Of a stretch of 11,565 nt of DNA, positions 1-6,719 are shown one piece after another (positions within the stretch are counted from its first letter, which is position 1; each line of letters opens with the position of its first letter). Source of the DNA: Rhodothermales bacterium (GTDB lineage: Bacteria; Bacteroidota; Rhodothermia; Rhodothermales; UBA10348); contig JABDJZ010000607.1 of NCBI GenBank assembly GCA_013003255.1, positions 1 to 11,565 on the forward strand, read 5' to 3'. Position numbers and translations under genes: made by a program. The notes beneath the pieces are model-generated. The model searched no databases. It was not told the DNA's origin and saw only the letters and a list, made by a program, of their open reading frames with translations.

Positions 1-121
1 GGGGAATTGAGCGGTGGCCCGTTCTGTATCGGCGACGAATGCCCTACGTTTAGCGCACGGTGCACCTCTTTTTGACCTTTCTACACGGCCCGCGCGGCTT
101 CATCTGCTACTGAACTCCCCG

Positions 122-1849
122 ATGGGCAATTTCGACTGGATTGTGAGGCCTGTAACCTCGGAGCGCGAGGTCGAAGAACTGAGCCGGGCCCTGAACAATC
201 TGCCGGTTTCCCTGACCCGCGCGCTGTGGCTTCGTGGGGTTCGCTCCTTCGACGAAGCACGCACCTTTTTCAGGGGAGGCGGCGAGGCGCTCCACGCACC
301 CACACTCATGGCGGACATGGAGGCTGCCGCGGATCGTGTGGCGCGTGCAGTCAGGGCCCGGGAACGTGTTGTCGTGTATGGGGACTACGACGTGGATGGG
401 ACCACCTCCACGGCGATGATGACGCACTTCCTGCGGGATCACGGGGTGCCTGCCGCCTACTTCATTCCAGACCGCTTCAAACACGGCTATGGACTCTGTG
501 AATCGGGCGTCGACGCCGTGGCCGAACTTGGTGCTTCGTTGATGATCGCCATCGACTGTGGCGTGACCGCGGTCAAAGAGGTGGCCTACGCACGCGGAAA
601 GGGTATCGATGTCGTGATCTGTGATCATCACACCCCGCCCGCGACCCTGCCGGACGCCAACGCCCTGCTGGACCCCAAGCGTGCGGACTGCGGCTATCCG
701 TTCAAGGAACTCTGTGGCTGCGGGGTTGCCTTCAAGTTGATATCCAGGGTTGCCGAATTGCTCGGAGATGACCCTGACTCGGTCGGGCAGTATCTCGACC
801 TGGTAGCCCTGGCTACCGCCGCGGACGTCGTACCGCTGCGAGGAGAGAACCGCGTCTTGCTTCGACAAGGGATTGAGCGCATCCGCGCGGAGCCGAGGTT
901 GGGTATCAAGTACCTGGCCGAGGAGGGCAACGTCAACCTTGGCGAGTGTAACACGCGGGCGATACAGTTTGCTCTGGGCCCCCGAATCAATGCTGCCGGC
1001 CGCCTTGGTGACGCCAAGCGGGCCGTGAAGCTGCTTTTGGCCGAAGACATTCCGGAGGCCACCGCGCGAGCTCGTCAGTTGGAGCGGGTGAACACAGAGC
1101 GAAAGGCGCTGGACCGGCTCCTGCTTGAAACTGCGGAACAGCGTGCCGAAGCGCTTCTGGAAGCGGGACGGTCCACCATTGTCCTCTACGATGAGAGTTG
1201 GCATCTGGGCGTTCTCGGCATTGTGGCGGCCCGTCTTGTGGACCGCCTTCAAAGACCGACTGTGCTCCTGGGAGGCTCAAACGGGTTGGCCAAGGGCTCT
1301 GCACGCTCAATCGACACGGTAAACGTCTACCAAGCTCTGGCTGCCTGCAGCGAACTGCTCACGACGTTTGGCGGCCACGACTACGCCGCCGGACTGGCTC
1401 TGGACCCATCCGGCGTTCCAGCCTTTCAGGACGCTTTCGAACAGGCAGTCCTCGACATGGGCCACCGCGGCGCGGGTCGCAAGACCCTGGAGATTGACGC
1501 CGAACTTCCGCTTGCGGATGTCGATGCGCGATTCTGGGCGGTCCTCGAGCAGTTCGAGCCTTTCGGTGCCGAGAATGATCCACCCGTGTTCATGAGCCGC
1601 CACGTCACCGTGGCGTCTCGGCCACGCCTTCTGGGGCAGTCCGGGGATCACCTGAAGTTTCGGGCACGCCATGGCGACTCTCCGAGCTGCGAGGTAATCG
1701 GGTTTCGCATGGGGGACCGGTTCGAGGAGATTTCCAGCGCGATGGACGGACGCCGTCCCATCGACATGGCCTACACCATCTCCGAGAATCGATGGAATGG
1801 AACCCGATCCCTGCAACTTCAGCTCAAAGACCTGCGCGCAACCACGTGA
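122..1849 (+). CDS. recJ: RecJ single-stranded-DNA-specific exonuclease
   Basis: RecJ is a cytoplasmic 5'-3' single-strand DNA exonuclease of the DHH phosphoesterase superfamily, used in recombination and mismatch repair. The 575-residue product shows the family motifs in order: YGDYDVDG at about 86-93, AIDCG at 143-147, CDHH at 168-171, and ATAADVVPL at 231-239. It then has GPRINAAGRLGDA at 286-298, DESWHLGVLGIVAARL at 357-372 and the GGHD motif at 417-420 of the DHHA1 domain, followed by an OB-fold-like C-terminus. Length matches the family. I chose the ATG at 122 because the protein then begins near the usual RecJ start. The frame stays open upstream to a GTG at 14, which would add 36 residues of no recognisable RecJ character. 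Neither start has a convincing Shine-Dalgarno. It is a housekeeping gene with no evident link to the sulfur genes downstream. Confidence 0.95.
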   Translation: MGNFDWIVRPVTSEREVEELSRALNNLPVSLTRALWLRGVRSFDEARTFFRGGGEALHAPTLMADMEAAADRVARAVRARERVVVYGDYDVDGTTSTAMMTHFLRDHGVPAAYFIPDRFKHGYGLCESGVDAVAELGASLMIAIDCGVTAVKEVAYARGKGIDVVICDHHTPPATLPDANALLDPKRADCGYPFKELCGCGVAFKLISRVAELLGDDPDSVGQYLDLVALATAADVVPLRGENRVLLRQGIERIRAEPRLGIKYLAEEGNVNLGECNTRAIQFALGPRINAAGRLGDAKRAVKLLLAEDIPEATARARQLERVNTERKALDRLLLETAEQRAEALLEAGRSTIVLYDESWHLGVLGIVAARLVDRLQRPTVLLGGSNGLAKGSARSIDTVNVYQALAACSELLTTFGGHDYAAGLALDPSGVPAFQDAFEQAVLDMGHRGAGRKTLEIDAELPLADVDARFWAVLEQFEPFGAENDPPVFMSRHVTVASRPRLLGQSGDHLKFRARHGDSPSCEVIGFRMGDRFEEISSAMDGRRPIDMAYTISENRWNGTRSLQLQLKDLRATT

Positions 1850-1865
1850 TGCGGGGTATCGGGAA

Positions 1866-1879
1866 CTTGTTATAACAAG
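1866..1879. promoter_or_regulatory. Perfect 14-bp palindrome, candidate operator upstream of the sulfur operon
   Basis: CTTGTTATAACAAG is its own reverse complement with no spacer. It lies in the 104-bp gap between recJ and the first transporter gene. The lack of a loop makes it a protein-binding site rather than a terminator. Its left half contains TTGTTA (1867-1872), which with TGATAT at 1891-1896 (18-bp spacing) could form a weak sigma70-like promoter, so a bound protein would cover the -35 element. No regulator gene lies in the window, and I cannot assign the site to a family. Confidence 0.5.
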
Positions 1880-1896
1880 ATAGTACAACGTGATAT
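1867..1896 (+). promoter_or_regulatory. Possible promoter of the yeeE/yedE-cstB-like operon
   Basis: TTGTTA (1867-1872) and TGATAT (1891-1896) are 18 bp apart. This is the best sigma70-like pair in the recJ-transporter gap. A Bacteroidota-style -7 element (TAnnTTTG) matches only partly, at TATTCGTG (1894-1901). A second TTGACA at 1932-1937 lies only 16 bp before the start codon, too close to serve this gene. The call is weak. Confidence 0.3.
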
Positions 1897-1953
1897 TCGT
1901 GGTTCGATTGACCCCGTTTCTCGACCTTGCGTTGACACTCCACTGGTGACGAC

Positions 1954-2511
1954 ATGATGGAACTTCTAACCGGGCCCTGGCCCTGGTATGTGACCGGGCC
2001 CCTCATTGGCCTCGTAGTCCCCATGCTGCTCCTTGCGGGCGGCAAGCAATTCGGCGTTTCAGAGAACCTGCGGCACATGTGCGCTGCGGCCGTTCCGACA
2101 AAAGCCGAGTTCTTCAACTATGACTGGCGCGGAGGCATCTGGAATATGACCATGATCGTCGGCGTCCTGGTCGGCGGCGCCATAGCCGCGCTCTTCCTCT
2201 CCTCGGGAGATCCGATAGCCCTCTCGGATGCCGCTATCGCAGACATGAGCGCTCTCGGCATCACGGAATTCAACGGTCTCGCGCCGGACAGCATCTTCAC
2301 GCTTGAGGGGCTGTCAACCGTCAACGGGTTGATAATGATCGTAGGAGGCGGATTCCTGGTTGGCTTCGGGTCACGCTATGCGGGTGGATGTACATCCGGA
2401 CACGCCATCAGCGGCCTCTCCGACCTCCAACTCCCATCACTCATTGCAGTGATCGGATTCTTCGCCGGTGGCCTAATCGCCACCTTCTTTGTTCTACCCT
2501 GGCTGCTCTAG
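1954..2511 (+). CDS. YeeE/YedE-family sulfur transporter, N-terminal-half type (TsuA-like)
   Basis: This is a small integral inner-membrane protein of 185 residues from the YeeE/YedE (DUF395, sulfur transport) family, whose characterised member TsuA takes up thiosulfate. The signature GGCTSGHAISG is at 144-154 with Cys146, and a second conserved-looking cysteine, Cys43, sits in HMCAAAVP. Hydrophobic segments lie near 12-30, 65-84, 123-142 and 160-183. Full-length YeeE is about twice this size. Here the second half is the next gene, so the pair probably forms one transporter. Start: ATG at 1954 or 1957. A GGTGA at 1945-1949 is 4 bases from the first and 7 from the second, so the second may be used. 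Cysteines in this family pass thiosulfate through the pore by transient S-S contacts. Substrate could be thiosulfate or another sulfane-sulfur ion. Confidence 0.87.
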   Translation: MMELLTGPWPWYVTGPLIGLVVPMLLLAGGKQFGVSENLRHMCAAAVPTKAEFFNYDWRGGIWNMTMIVGVLVGGAIAALFLSSGDPIALSDAAIADMSALGITEFNGLAPDSIFTLEGLSTVNGLIMIVGGGFLVGFGSRYAGGCTSGHAISGLSDLQLPSLIAVIGFFAGGLIATFFVLPWLL

Positions 2512-2515
2512 GAGG
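2510..2515 (+). promoter_or_regulatory. Ribosome binding site fused to the upstream stop codon
   Basis: AGGAGG begins on the second base of the TAG stop of the first transporter gene and lies 6 bases before the ATG at 2522. A longer in-frame reading from 2489 is possible but ignores this site, so it decides the start of the second transporter gene. The arrangement suggests tight translational coupling of the two halves. Confidence 0.85.
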
Positions 2516-2521
2516 TCCGAC

Positions 2522-2959
2522 ATGAATAAACCTGCCTACACCCGCCGCCTGGGGCTCTACCTCCTCATTGGCGTCTACTTCGGCATCGTCCTTACCAAGA
2601 GCGAGGCCATTTCCTGGTACCGCATCCAGGAGATGTTCCGCTTCCAGGCCTTCCACATGTACGGCATCATTGGTGCCGCCATCATCGTCGGATTGATTTC
2701 CGTCCAGCTCATCAAGCGCAAGGGTGCCCGGGACCTGGATGGGCAGCCTATCAACATTCCCCCCAAGAACATGGGTAGCGGGACCCGCTACTGGCTTGGC
2801 GGGACCATCTTCGGCCTCGGTTGGGCGCTCACGGGCGCCTGTCCCGGTCCGATGTTCGCACTGATTGGCAACGGCATCTGGGTGATGCTACCCGCCGTTG
2901 TCGCCGCCGTCCTGGGGACCTGGGCCTACGGGGCCCTCCGACCGCACCTTCCGCACTAG
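2522..2959 (+). CDS. YeeE/YedE-family sulfur transporter, C-terminal-half type
   Basis: This 145-residue inner-membrane protein corresponds to the second half of YeeE/YedE. It has four hydrophobic stretches, at about 10-25, 45-62, 90-113 and 118-138. Its hallmark is GACPGP at 105-110 with Cys107, the counterpart of the GCTSGH motif in the preceding gene. The linker between TM2 and TM3 is hydrophilic and carries KRKGARDLDGQP. Only 10 bases separate it from the previous stop, and the two are very likely co-expressed and assembled together. The next gene, a persulfide-handling enzyme, follows after 17 bases. This supports a role in moving thiosulfate or sulfane sulfur to or from that enzyme. Family assignment is firm, substrate and direction are inferred. 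Confidence 0.86.
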   Translation: MNKPAYTRRLGLYLLIGVYFGIVLTKSEAISWYRIQEMFRFQAFHMYGIIGAAIIVGLISVQLIKRKGARDLDGQPINIPPKNMGSGTRYWLGGTIFGLGWALTGACPGPMFALIGNGIWVMLPAVVAAVLGTWAYGALRPHLPH

Positions 2960-2976
2960 CAGAGACAGAAAAGACC

Positions 2977-4431
2977 ATGTTTTTCCGACAGATTGAAGAC
3001 GAGAAACTCGCTCAGTACGCCTACCTCGTAGGCTGCCAGGCCACCGGGGAAGCCCTGGTGATCGATCCCGAGCGGGACATCGACAGATACATCCGCATTG
3101 CGGAGAAGAACGGCCTCGAGATCGTGGGCGTCGCCGACACCCACATCCATGCAGACTACCTGTCCGGCGCACGCGAATTCGCCGAGCGTGGCGTTCACGT
3201 CTACGCCTCCGACGAAGGCGACGAAGACTGGAAGTTCGAATGGCTGATTGATTCGAACTACGCGCACACCATGCTCCGGGACGGTGATACGTTCCGCGTC
3301 GGCAACATTGAGTTTCGCGCCGTCTACAGCCCTGGGCACACTCCCGAGCACCTGAGCTACCTCATCACGGACCTCGGAGGCGGCGCCGACCAGCCCATCG
3401 GGCTCGCCTCCGGTGACTTCGTGTTCGTTGGCGACCTCGGACGGCCCGACCTGCTTGAGTCCGCTGCCGGTGTGGCCGGCGTGATGGAGCCTTCCGCGCG
3501 GAAGCTCTACGACTCCGTACAGCGATTCCTGGAAATGGATGACTACCTCCAGGTATGGCCGGCTCACGGCGCAGGTAGCGCGTGCGGGAAGGCCCTCGGA
3601 GCCATTCCGGAAACCACGGTGGGCTATGAGCGCCGTTTCAACGGTGCCATTCAGGCCGCCATTCGGGGCGAGGACGAGTTCGTAGCGGCCATTCTTGATG
3701 GTCAGCCCGAGCCTCCCATGTACTTCGCGCGGATGAAGCGCGATAACAAGATGGGCCCGCGGGTTCTCGGAGACCTGCCCAATCCGCACCTGATGTCAAT
3801 CGGCGAGCTCGGCGAACTAGCCGGACGGACCGACATTGCGGTGATCGACGCCCGGATGGACCGCGAAGGCTACCTCCACGGTCACCTTCCCGGATCGCTT
3901 CTGGCTACGTTCAACAAGAGTTTCAACACCGTTGTCGGTTCGTTTGTGGATGACGAGACGGACATCTACCTCATCATTGATGAAGTCAATGTCGAGACGG
4001 CCGTCCGCGACCTGATCCGCATCGGGCTGGACCGCATTGTCGGCTATGCCACGCCGGACATGTTGGAAGCGTACCGCGAAAAGGGTGGCGAGTTGACCTC
4101 CATGCGACGGGCCAACATGAACGACATCGATCGGCTCAAGGCAGAAGGTGTCACCATCCTGGACGTGCGAAACCTGACCGAATGGGAAGCCTCTCGGGTC
4201 CCCGACTCCCAGAACATCGCCTACACGCGGCTCTGGGTCCGCCGGGACGAGGTCCAGCCCGGAAAAACCTACGCACTGCACTGCATGACCGGCGGCCGTA
4301 GCTCCGTGGCAGCGGCCCTGCTGCAGCGCCTCGGGCACGATGTGATCTTCCTCGACGGGGACTTTACGCCCTGGATTGCGGAGAACGCCTTCGAGACCGG
4401 ACCTGCCCTGGCCGACGAGGCCACCGCGTAA
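2977..4431 (+). CDS. CstB-like persulfide enzyme: metallo-beta-lactamase domain plus two rhodanese domains
   Basis: The 484-residue cytoplasmic protein starts with an ETHE1-type non-haem iron persulfide dioxygenase domain. Its metal-site motifs are THIHAD (His56, His58, Asp60), PGHTPEH (His121), FVGDLGRPDL (Asp153) and PAHGAGSACGK (His197). Cys203 in the last motif matches the cysteine found at this place in CstB. A first rhodanese domain (about 272-375) has Asp335 in IYLIIDEVN where the active cysteine would stand, so it looks catalytically dead. A second (about 376-474) keeps the loop HCMTGGRSS with Cys436. This MBL, pseudo-rhodanese, rhodanese order is that of Staphylococcus CstB, which turns persulfides into thiosulfate. 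ATG at 2977 is chosen because the fold begins there and it clears the preceding gene; its ribosome site is weak. It sits 17 bases after the transporter pair, consistent with one operon. Confidence 0.88.
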   Translation: MFFRQIEDEKLAQYAYLVGCQATGEALVIDPERDIDRYIRIAEKNGLEIVGVADTHIHADYLSGAREFAERGVHVYASDEGDEDWKFEWLIDSNYAHTMLRDGDTFRVGNIEFRAVYSPGHTPEHLSYLITDLGGGADQPIGLASGDFVFVGDLGRPDLLESAAGVAGVMEPSARKLYDSVQRFLEMDDYLQVWPAHGAGSACGKALGAIPETTVGYERRFNGAIQAAIRGEDEFVAAILDGQPEPPMYFARMKRDNKMGPRVLGDLPNPHLMSIGELGELAGRTDIAVIDARMDREGYLHGHLPGSLLATFNKSFNTVVGSFVDDETDIYLIIDEVNVETAVRDLIRIGLDRIVGYATPDMLEAYREKGGELTSMRRANMNDIDRLKAEGVTILDVRNLTEWEASRVPDSQNIAYTRLWVRRDEVQPGKTYALHCMTGGRSSVAAALLQRLGHDVIFLDGDFTPWIAENAFETGPALADEATA

Positions 4432-4441
4432 GTCTAAACAG

Positions 4442-4463
4442 CGGGGGTCCGAAAGGGCCCCCG
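4442..4463 (+). terminator. GC-rich hairpin with GAAA tetraloop, no U-tract (attenuator or RNA-stability element)
   Basis: Arms 4442-4450 and 4455-4463 pair over 9 bp, with one U-G wobble, around a GAAA loop of the stable GNRA type. The bases after it (GCTGACAGGAG) hold no run of T, so it is not a classical intrinsic terminator. It lies in the 48-bp gap between the CstB-like gene and the first sulP, only 6 bases before that gene's ribosome site. It may partly terminate, protect the upstream mRNA end, or tune transporter expression. Confidence 0.6.
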
Positions 4464-4469
4464 GCTGAC

Positions 4470-4474
4470 AGGAG
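4470..4474 (+). promoter_or_regulatory. Ribosome binding site of the first sulP gene
   Basis: AGGAG lies 5 bases before the ATG at 4480 and directly after the hairpin. It fixes the start codon of the transporter. Confidence 0.8.
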
Positions 4475-4479
4475 ACGCC

Positions 4480-6174
4480 ATGCGGCTAACCGTACCCCTT
4501 GTCGACCAGCTCTCGGGCTATGGTCGCGATGCGGCGCGCGCAGACATCCAGGCCGGCCTGACGGTCGGCGTGATGCTGGTGCCCCAGGGAATGGCCTACG
4601 CGCTGGTGGCCGGACTACCGCCCATTTACGGGCTCTACGCCGGCCTTATCCCACTGGTACTGTACGCCCTTTTCGGGACGTCCAGGCACCTAGCGGTGGG
4701 ACCGGTGGCCATGATTTCCCTGCTCGTTGCAACCGCCGTCGAGCCCCTTGCAGGTGGCGACGCGGACCGCTACGTGGCGCTCGCGCTCACGCTCAGCCTG
4801 GTCAGTGGTGCTGCCCTGCTCGCCTTTGGCCTTGCCCAGGCCGGGTTCCTGGCCAGCTTCCTGTCCCACCCGGTGCTCACGGGGTTTACGGCAGCAGCAG
4901 CGCTGATCATCGGATCCAGCCAGCTCAAGCACGTGCTCGGCGTGCCAGTGGAGTCCGGCCACAACTTCATCAGCACAATCACCGAGCTCGCCGGACGCGT
5001 ACCCGAGGCCAATCTACAGGCTGTGGCCTTCGGGGTGCTTGGCATCGCCATCCTCCTGATCCTCAGGCGGGTAAACCGCCGGTGGCCGGGAGCCTTGGTC
5101 GTGGTGGTGGCAGCAACAGCCGTGTCCTGGCTGCTGCGGGATTCGCTGACCGGCCTGTCCATCATCGGAGAGATACCCGCAGGACTACCTGAACTGGGTG
5201 CGCCTGCTTTCAGCTTCGCCGACGTGCGACTCGTGGCCCCCTCGGCACTCGTTATCGGCCTGGTCGGCTATATGGAGTCGATCGCCATCGCCAAGTCGAT
5301 GGCCAATCGCCACTCCTACAAGATCGATCCCAGTGCAGAGCTGCGAGCGCTTGGCCTGGCGAACATCGCCGGGTTCTTCGCCCAGGCGTTCCCGACAACC
5401 GGTGGCCTCAGCCGGACCGCCGTCAATGAACAGGCCGGTGCCCGGACAAACGTTGCAGGACTGGTCGCAGCGATTGTGGTTGGCCTGGTGCTGCTGTTCC
5501 TGACTCCGGCCTTTTATCATCTGCCCAAGGCCATCCTCGGAGCCATCATTCTCGTGGCGGTATCCGGCCTCGTGGATGGGGCCGAGTTCCGACGCCTCTG
5601 GCGAATGAGCAAGCTCGAGTTTCTCCTGGCTGCCCTGACCCTGGTCCTGACCCTTTTCGCAGGCGTCGAAATCGGCATCATGGTGGGCGTGGTAGTCAGC
5701 CTCATGCTTGTAGTCTACCGCTCTTCGAGGCCGCATACGGCCGTGCTGGGTCGCCTGCCGGACACCACGACGTATCGCAACATCCAGCGCAATCCGGATG
5801 CGCTGACGGATCCCTCCGTTCTGGTGTATCGTGTGGACGCCTCCCTCTACTTCGCAAACATCGAGTTCATCGTCGACCAGGTCCTTGAGTTGATCGACGA
5901 TGCACGGCAATCGGGCCAAGAGGAGTCTCCGGTACGGCACGTTGTACTGGACTTCTACTCGGTCAACCACGTGGACACCACCGCAGAGCACCGCCTGATG
6001 GAGCTCGTACGACTCCTGGAAGAGCGGGGCATCTCGACCCGTTTCGTGGGCGTCAAGGGCCCGGTGCGGGACGCGCTGATTCTCGGCGGCTGCCTGCCTC
6101 CGGAGCACGGCCCACACACGTTCCCGGACGTGCACTCGGCCGTCCATCCCTTGATGGAAGGCTCTGGTCCGTGA
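4480..6174 (+). CDS. SulP (SLC26-type) inorganic anion transporter with STAS domain, copy 1
   Basis: This 564-residue inner-membrane carrier is of the SulP/SLC26 family, whose members move sulfate, bicarbonate or other small anions. The N-terminal transport signature PQGMAYALVAGLPP is at 35-48, and GTSRHLAVGPVAMISLL at 66-82 forms the TM3 substrate region. The TM10 motif PTTGGLSRTAV begins at 305. About 12-14 hydrophobic segments run to about residue 410. A cytoplasmic STAS domain follows from about 445 (VLVYRVDASLYFAN), with the loop DTTA at 499-502. Length is normal for the family. It is separated from the CstB-like gene by a hairpin but runs the same way. Sulfate export after sulfur oxidation, sulfite or sulfate exchange, and bicarbonate uptake are all possible. 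The sequence does not decide among them. Confidence 0.93.
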   Translation: MRLTVPLVDQLSGYGRDAARADIQAGLTVGVMLVPQGMAYALVAGLPPIYGLYAGLIPLVLYALFGTSRHLAVGPVAMISLLVATAVEPLAGGDADRYVALALTLSLVSGAALLAFGLAQAGFLASFLSHPVLTGFTAAAALIIGSSQLKHVLGVPVESGHNFISTITELAGRVPEANLQAVAFGVLGIAILLILRRVNRRWPGALVVVVAATAVSWLLRDSLTGLSIIGEIPAGLPELGAPAFSFADVRLVAPSALVIGLVGYMESIAIAKSMANRHSYKIDPSAELRALGLANIAGFFAQAFPTTGGLSRTAVNEQAGARTNVAGLVAAIVVGLVLLFLTPAFYHLPKAILGAIILVAVSGLVDGAEFRRLWRMSKLEFLLAALTLVLTLFAGVEIGIMVGVVVSLMLVVYRSSRPHTAVLGRLPDTTTYRNIQRNPDALTDPSVLVYRVDASLYFANIEFIVDQVLELIDDARQSGQEESPVRHVVLDFYSVNHVDTTAEHRLMELVRLLEERGISTRFVGVKGPVRDALILGGCLPPEHGPHTFPDVHSAVHPLMEGSGP

Positions 6175-6201
6175 GACCCTCATCCGAGCGATGGAGTCCA
6201 A

Positions 6202-6227
6202 TTGCGTAATGTCCCCCTCCCTATATT
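6202..6227 (+). promoter_or_regulatory. Likely promoter of the HiPIP gene
   Basis: TTG (6202-6204), 17 bases, then TATATTCC (6222-6229) resembles the Bacteroidota pattern TTG-N17-23-TAnnTTTG. TATATT is also a good sigma70 -10 box, though the TTGCGT hexamer would then be only 14 bp away. Transcription would begin about 6234, some 20 bases before the ATG at 6254. That argues against starting the protein at the upstream ATG at 6191. Confidence 0.45.
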
Positions 6228-6253
6228 CCACAGATTCACAACCCACCCTACCT

Positions 6254-6625
6254 ATGGATACCCAAGCCCAAAGCCGTCGGGACTTTCTCAAGCGTTTCTC
6301 GGCAGCAGGCGCGATTGGAATCAGCGCCAGCACCGTCCTCGCCGCATGTGGCGGTGGAGAGTCGGCGGAACCTGCCGCAGAGGCTCCCGCAGCAGCCGCA
6401 CCCGCAGAGGGATGCATGGACACGACCGGCCTGACGGAGCAAGAAATCGCGATGCGGGATTCCCTGCAGTACGTCGATGTCACGCCCGACCCGGAAAAGA
6501 ACTGCCTGAACTGCTCGCTCTACCTGGCCGCCGCCGAAGGCGCTGCCTGTGGTGGCTGCAATCTTCTGAAGGGCCCCATCGCCCCGAACGGATACTGCAT
6601 TTCCTGGGCTCCGGCGCAGACCTGA
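6254..6625 (+). CDS. High-potential iron-sulfur protein with Tat lipoprotein signal
   Basis: A small 4Fe-4S electron carrier of 123 residues. The N-terminus has a twin-arginine signal (SRRDFLKRF, Arg8-Arg9), a hydrophobic stretch, and the lipobox LAAC at 29-32. It is therefore probably exported folded and lipid-anchored at Cys32. An Ala/Pro/Glu linker (about 35-53) precedes the fold. Cluster ligands follow the HiPIP pattern C-x2-C-x14-C-x12-C: Cys84, Cys87, Cys102 and Cys115, with Tyr90 and the closing YCISW typical of the family. Cys54 and Cys99 are extra. HiPIPs accept electrons from periplasmic or quinol-oxidising systems and pass them to oxidases or reaction centres. The frame is open from an ATG at 6191, but the signal peptide and probable promoter favour 6254. 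It stands between two SulP genes and ends in a strong terminator, so it is probably its own unit. Confidence 0.88.
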   Translation: MDTQAQSRRDFLKRFSAAGAIGISASTVLAACGGGESAEPAAEAPAAAAPAEGCMDTTGLTEQEIAMRDSLQYVDVTPDPEKNCLNCSLYLAAAEGAACGGCNLLKGPIAPNGYCISWAPAQT

Positions 6626-6649
6626 TCCGTTACCACACTGGATTTCTGG

Positions 6650-6690
6650 AGAGCGCCGCCTGGTTGACAGGGGGCGCTCTTTCCATTTCC
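6650..6690 (+). terminator. Intrinsic terminator after the HiPIP gene
   Basis: AGAGCGCC (6650-6657) pairs with GGCGCTCT (6673-6680). After one mismatch the stem continues with CCTG (6659-6662) against CAGG (6668-6671) around a 5-base loop. It is followed by TTTCCATTTCC. The position, 24 bases after the stop, fits rho-independent termination. It sets the HiPIP gene apart from the second sulP. Confidence 0.8.
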
Positions 6691-6706
6691 GCCGGAGGTG
6701 ACCGGC

Positions 6707-6712
6707 GAGGGG
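6707..6712 (+). promoter_or_regulatory. Ribosome binding site deciding the start of the second sulP
   Basis: GAGGGG ends 7 bases before the ATG at 6720. The GTG at 6714 is only 1 base away and the ATG at 6726 is 13 away, so 6720 is the best start. A second purine run, GGAGG at 6694-6698, is too far upstream for any of the three. Confidence 0.6.
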
Positions 6713-6719
6713 TGTGTCC

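Noticed and set aside
14..121. A 36-residue N-terminal extension of RecJ from a GTG at 14.
   Set aside because: It has no RecJ similarity that I recognise and no better ribosome site, and the ATG at 122 gives a normal-length protein. It remains possible.
107..1252. A 381-codon open frame on the minus strand across recJ.
   Set aside because: It is antisense to a gene with all RecJ motifs, its translation has no recognisable domain, and long antisense frames are common in high-GC DNA.
1969..2001. A direct repeat of ACCGGGCCC spaced 24 bp apart.
   Set aside because: It lies within the transporter coding sequence and follows from a repeated Thr-Gly-Pro; a regulatory role is not supported.
2821..2976. 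An N-terminal extension of the CstB-like protein reading back into the second transporter gene.
   Set aside because: It overlaps the GACPGP-coding region in another frame, its residues are Arg/Gly/Pro-rich, and the MBL fold starts at the ATG at 2977.
2956..3789. A 277-codon minus-strand frame opposite the CstB-like gene.
   Set aside because: The plus strand encodes intact metal-binding and rhodanese motifs here; the opposite frame shows none.
5185..6483. A 432-codon open frame on the minus strand covering the end of sulP copy 1 and the start of the HiPIP gene.
   Set aside because: It crosses two well-supported genes, and its product is low-complexity with no family features.
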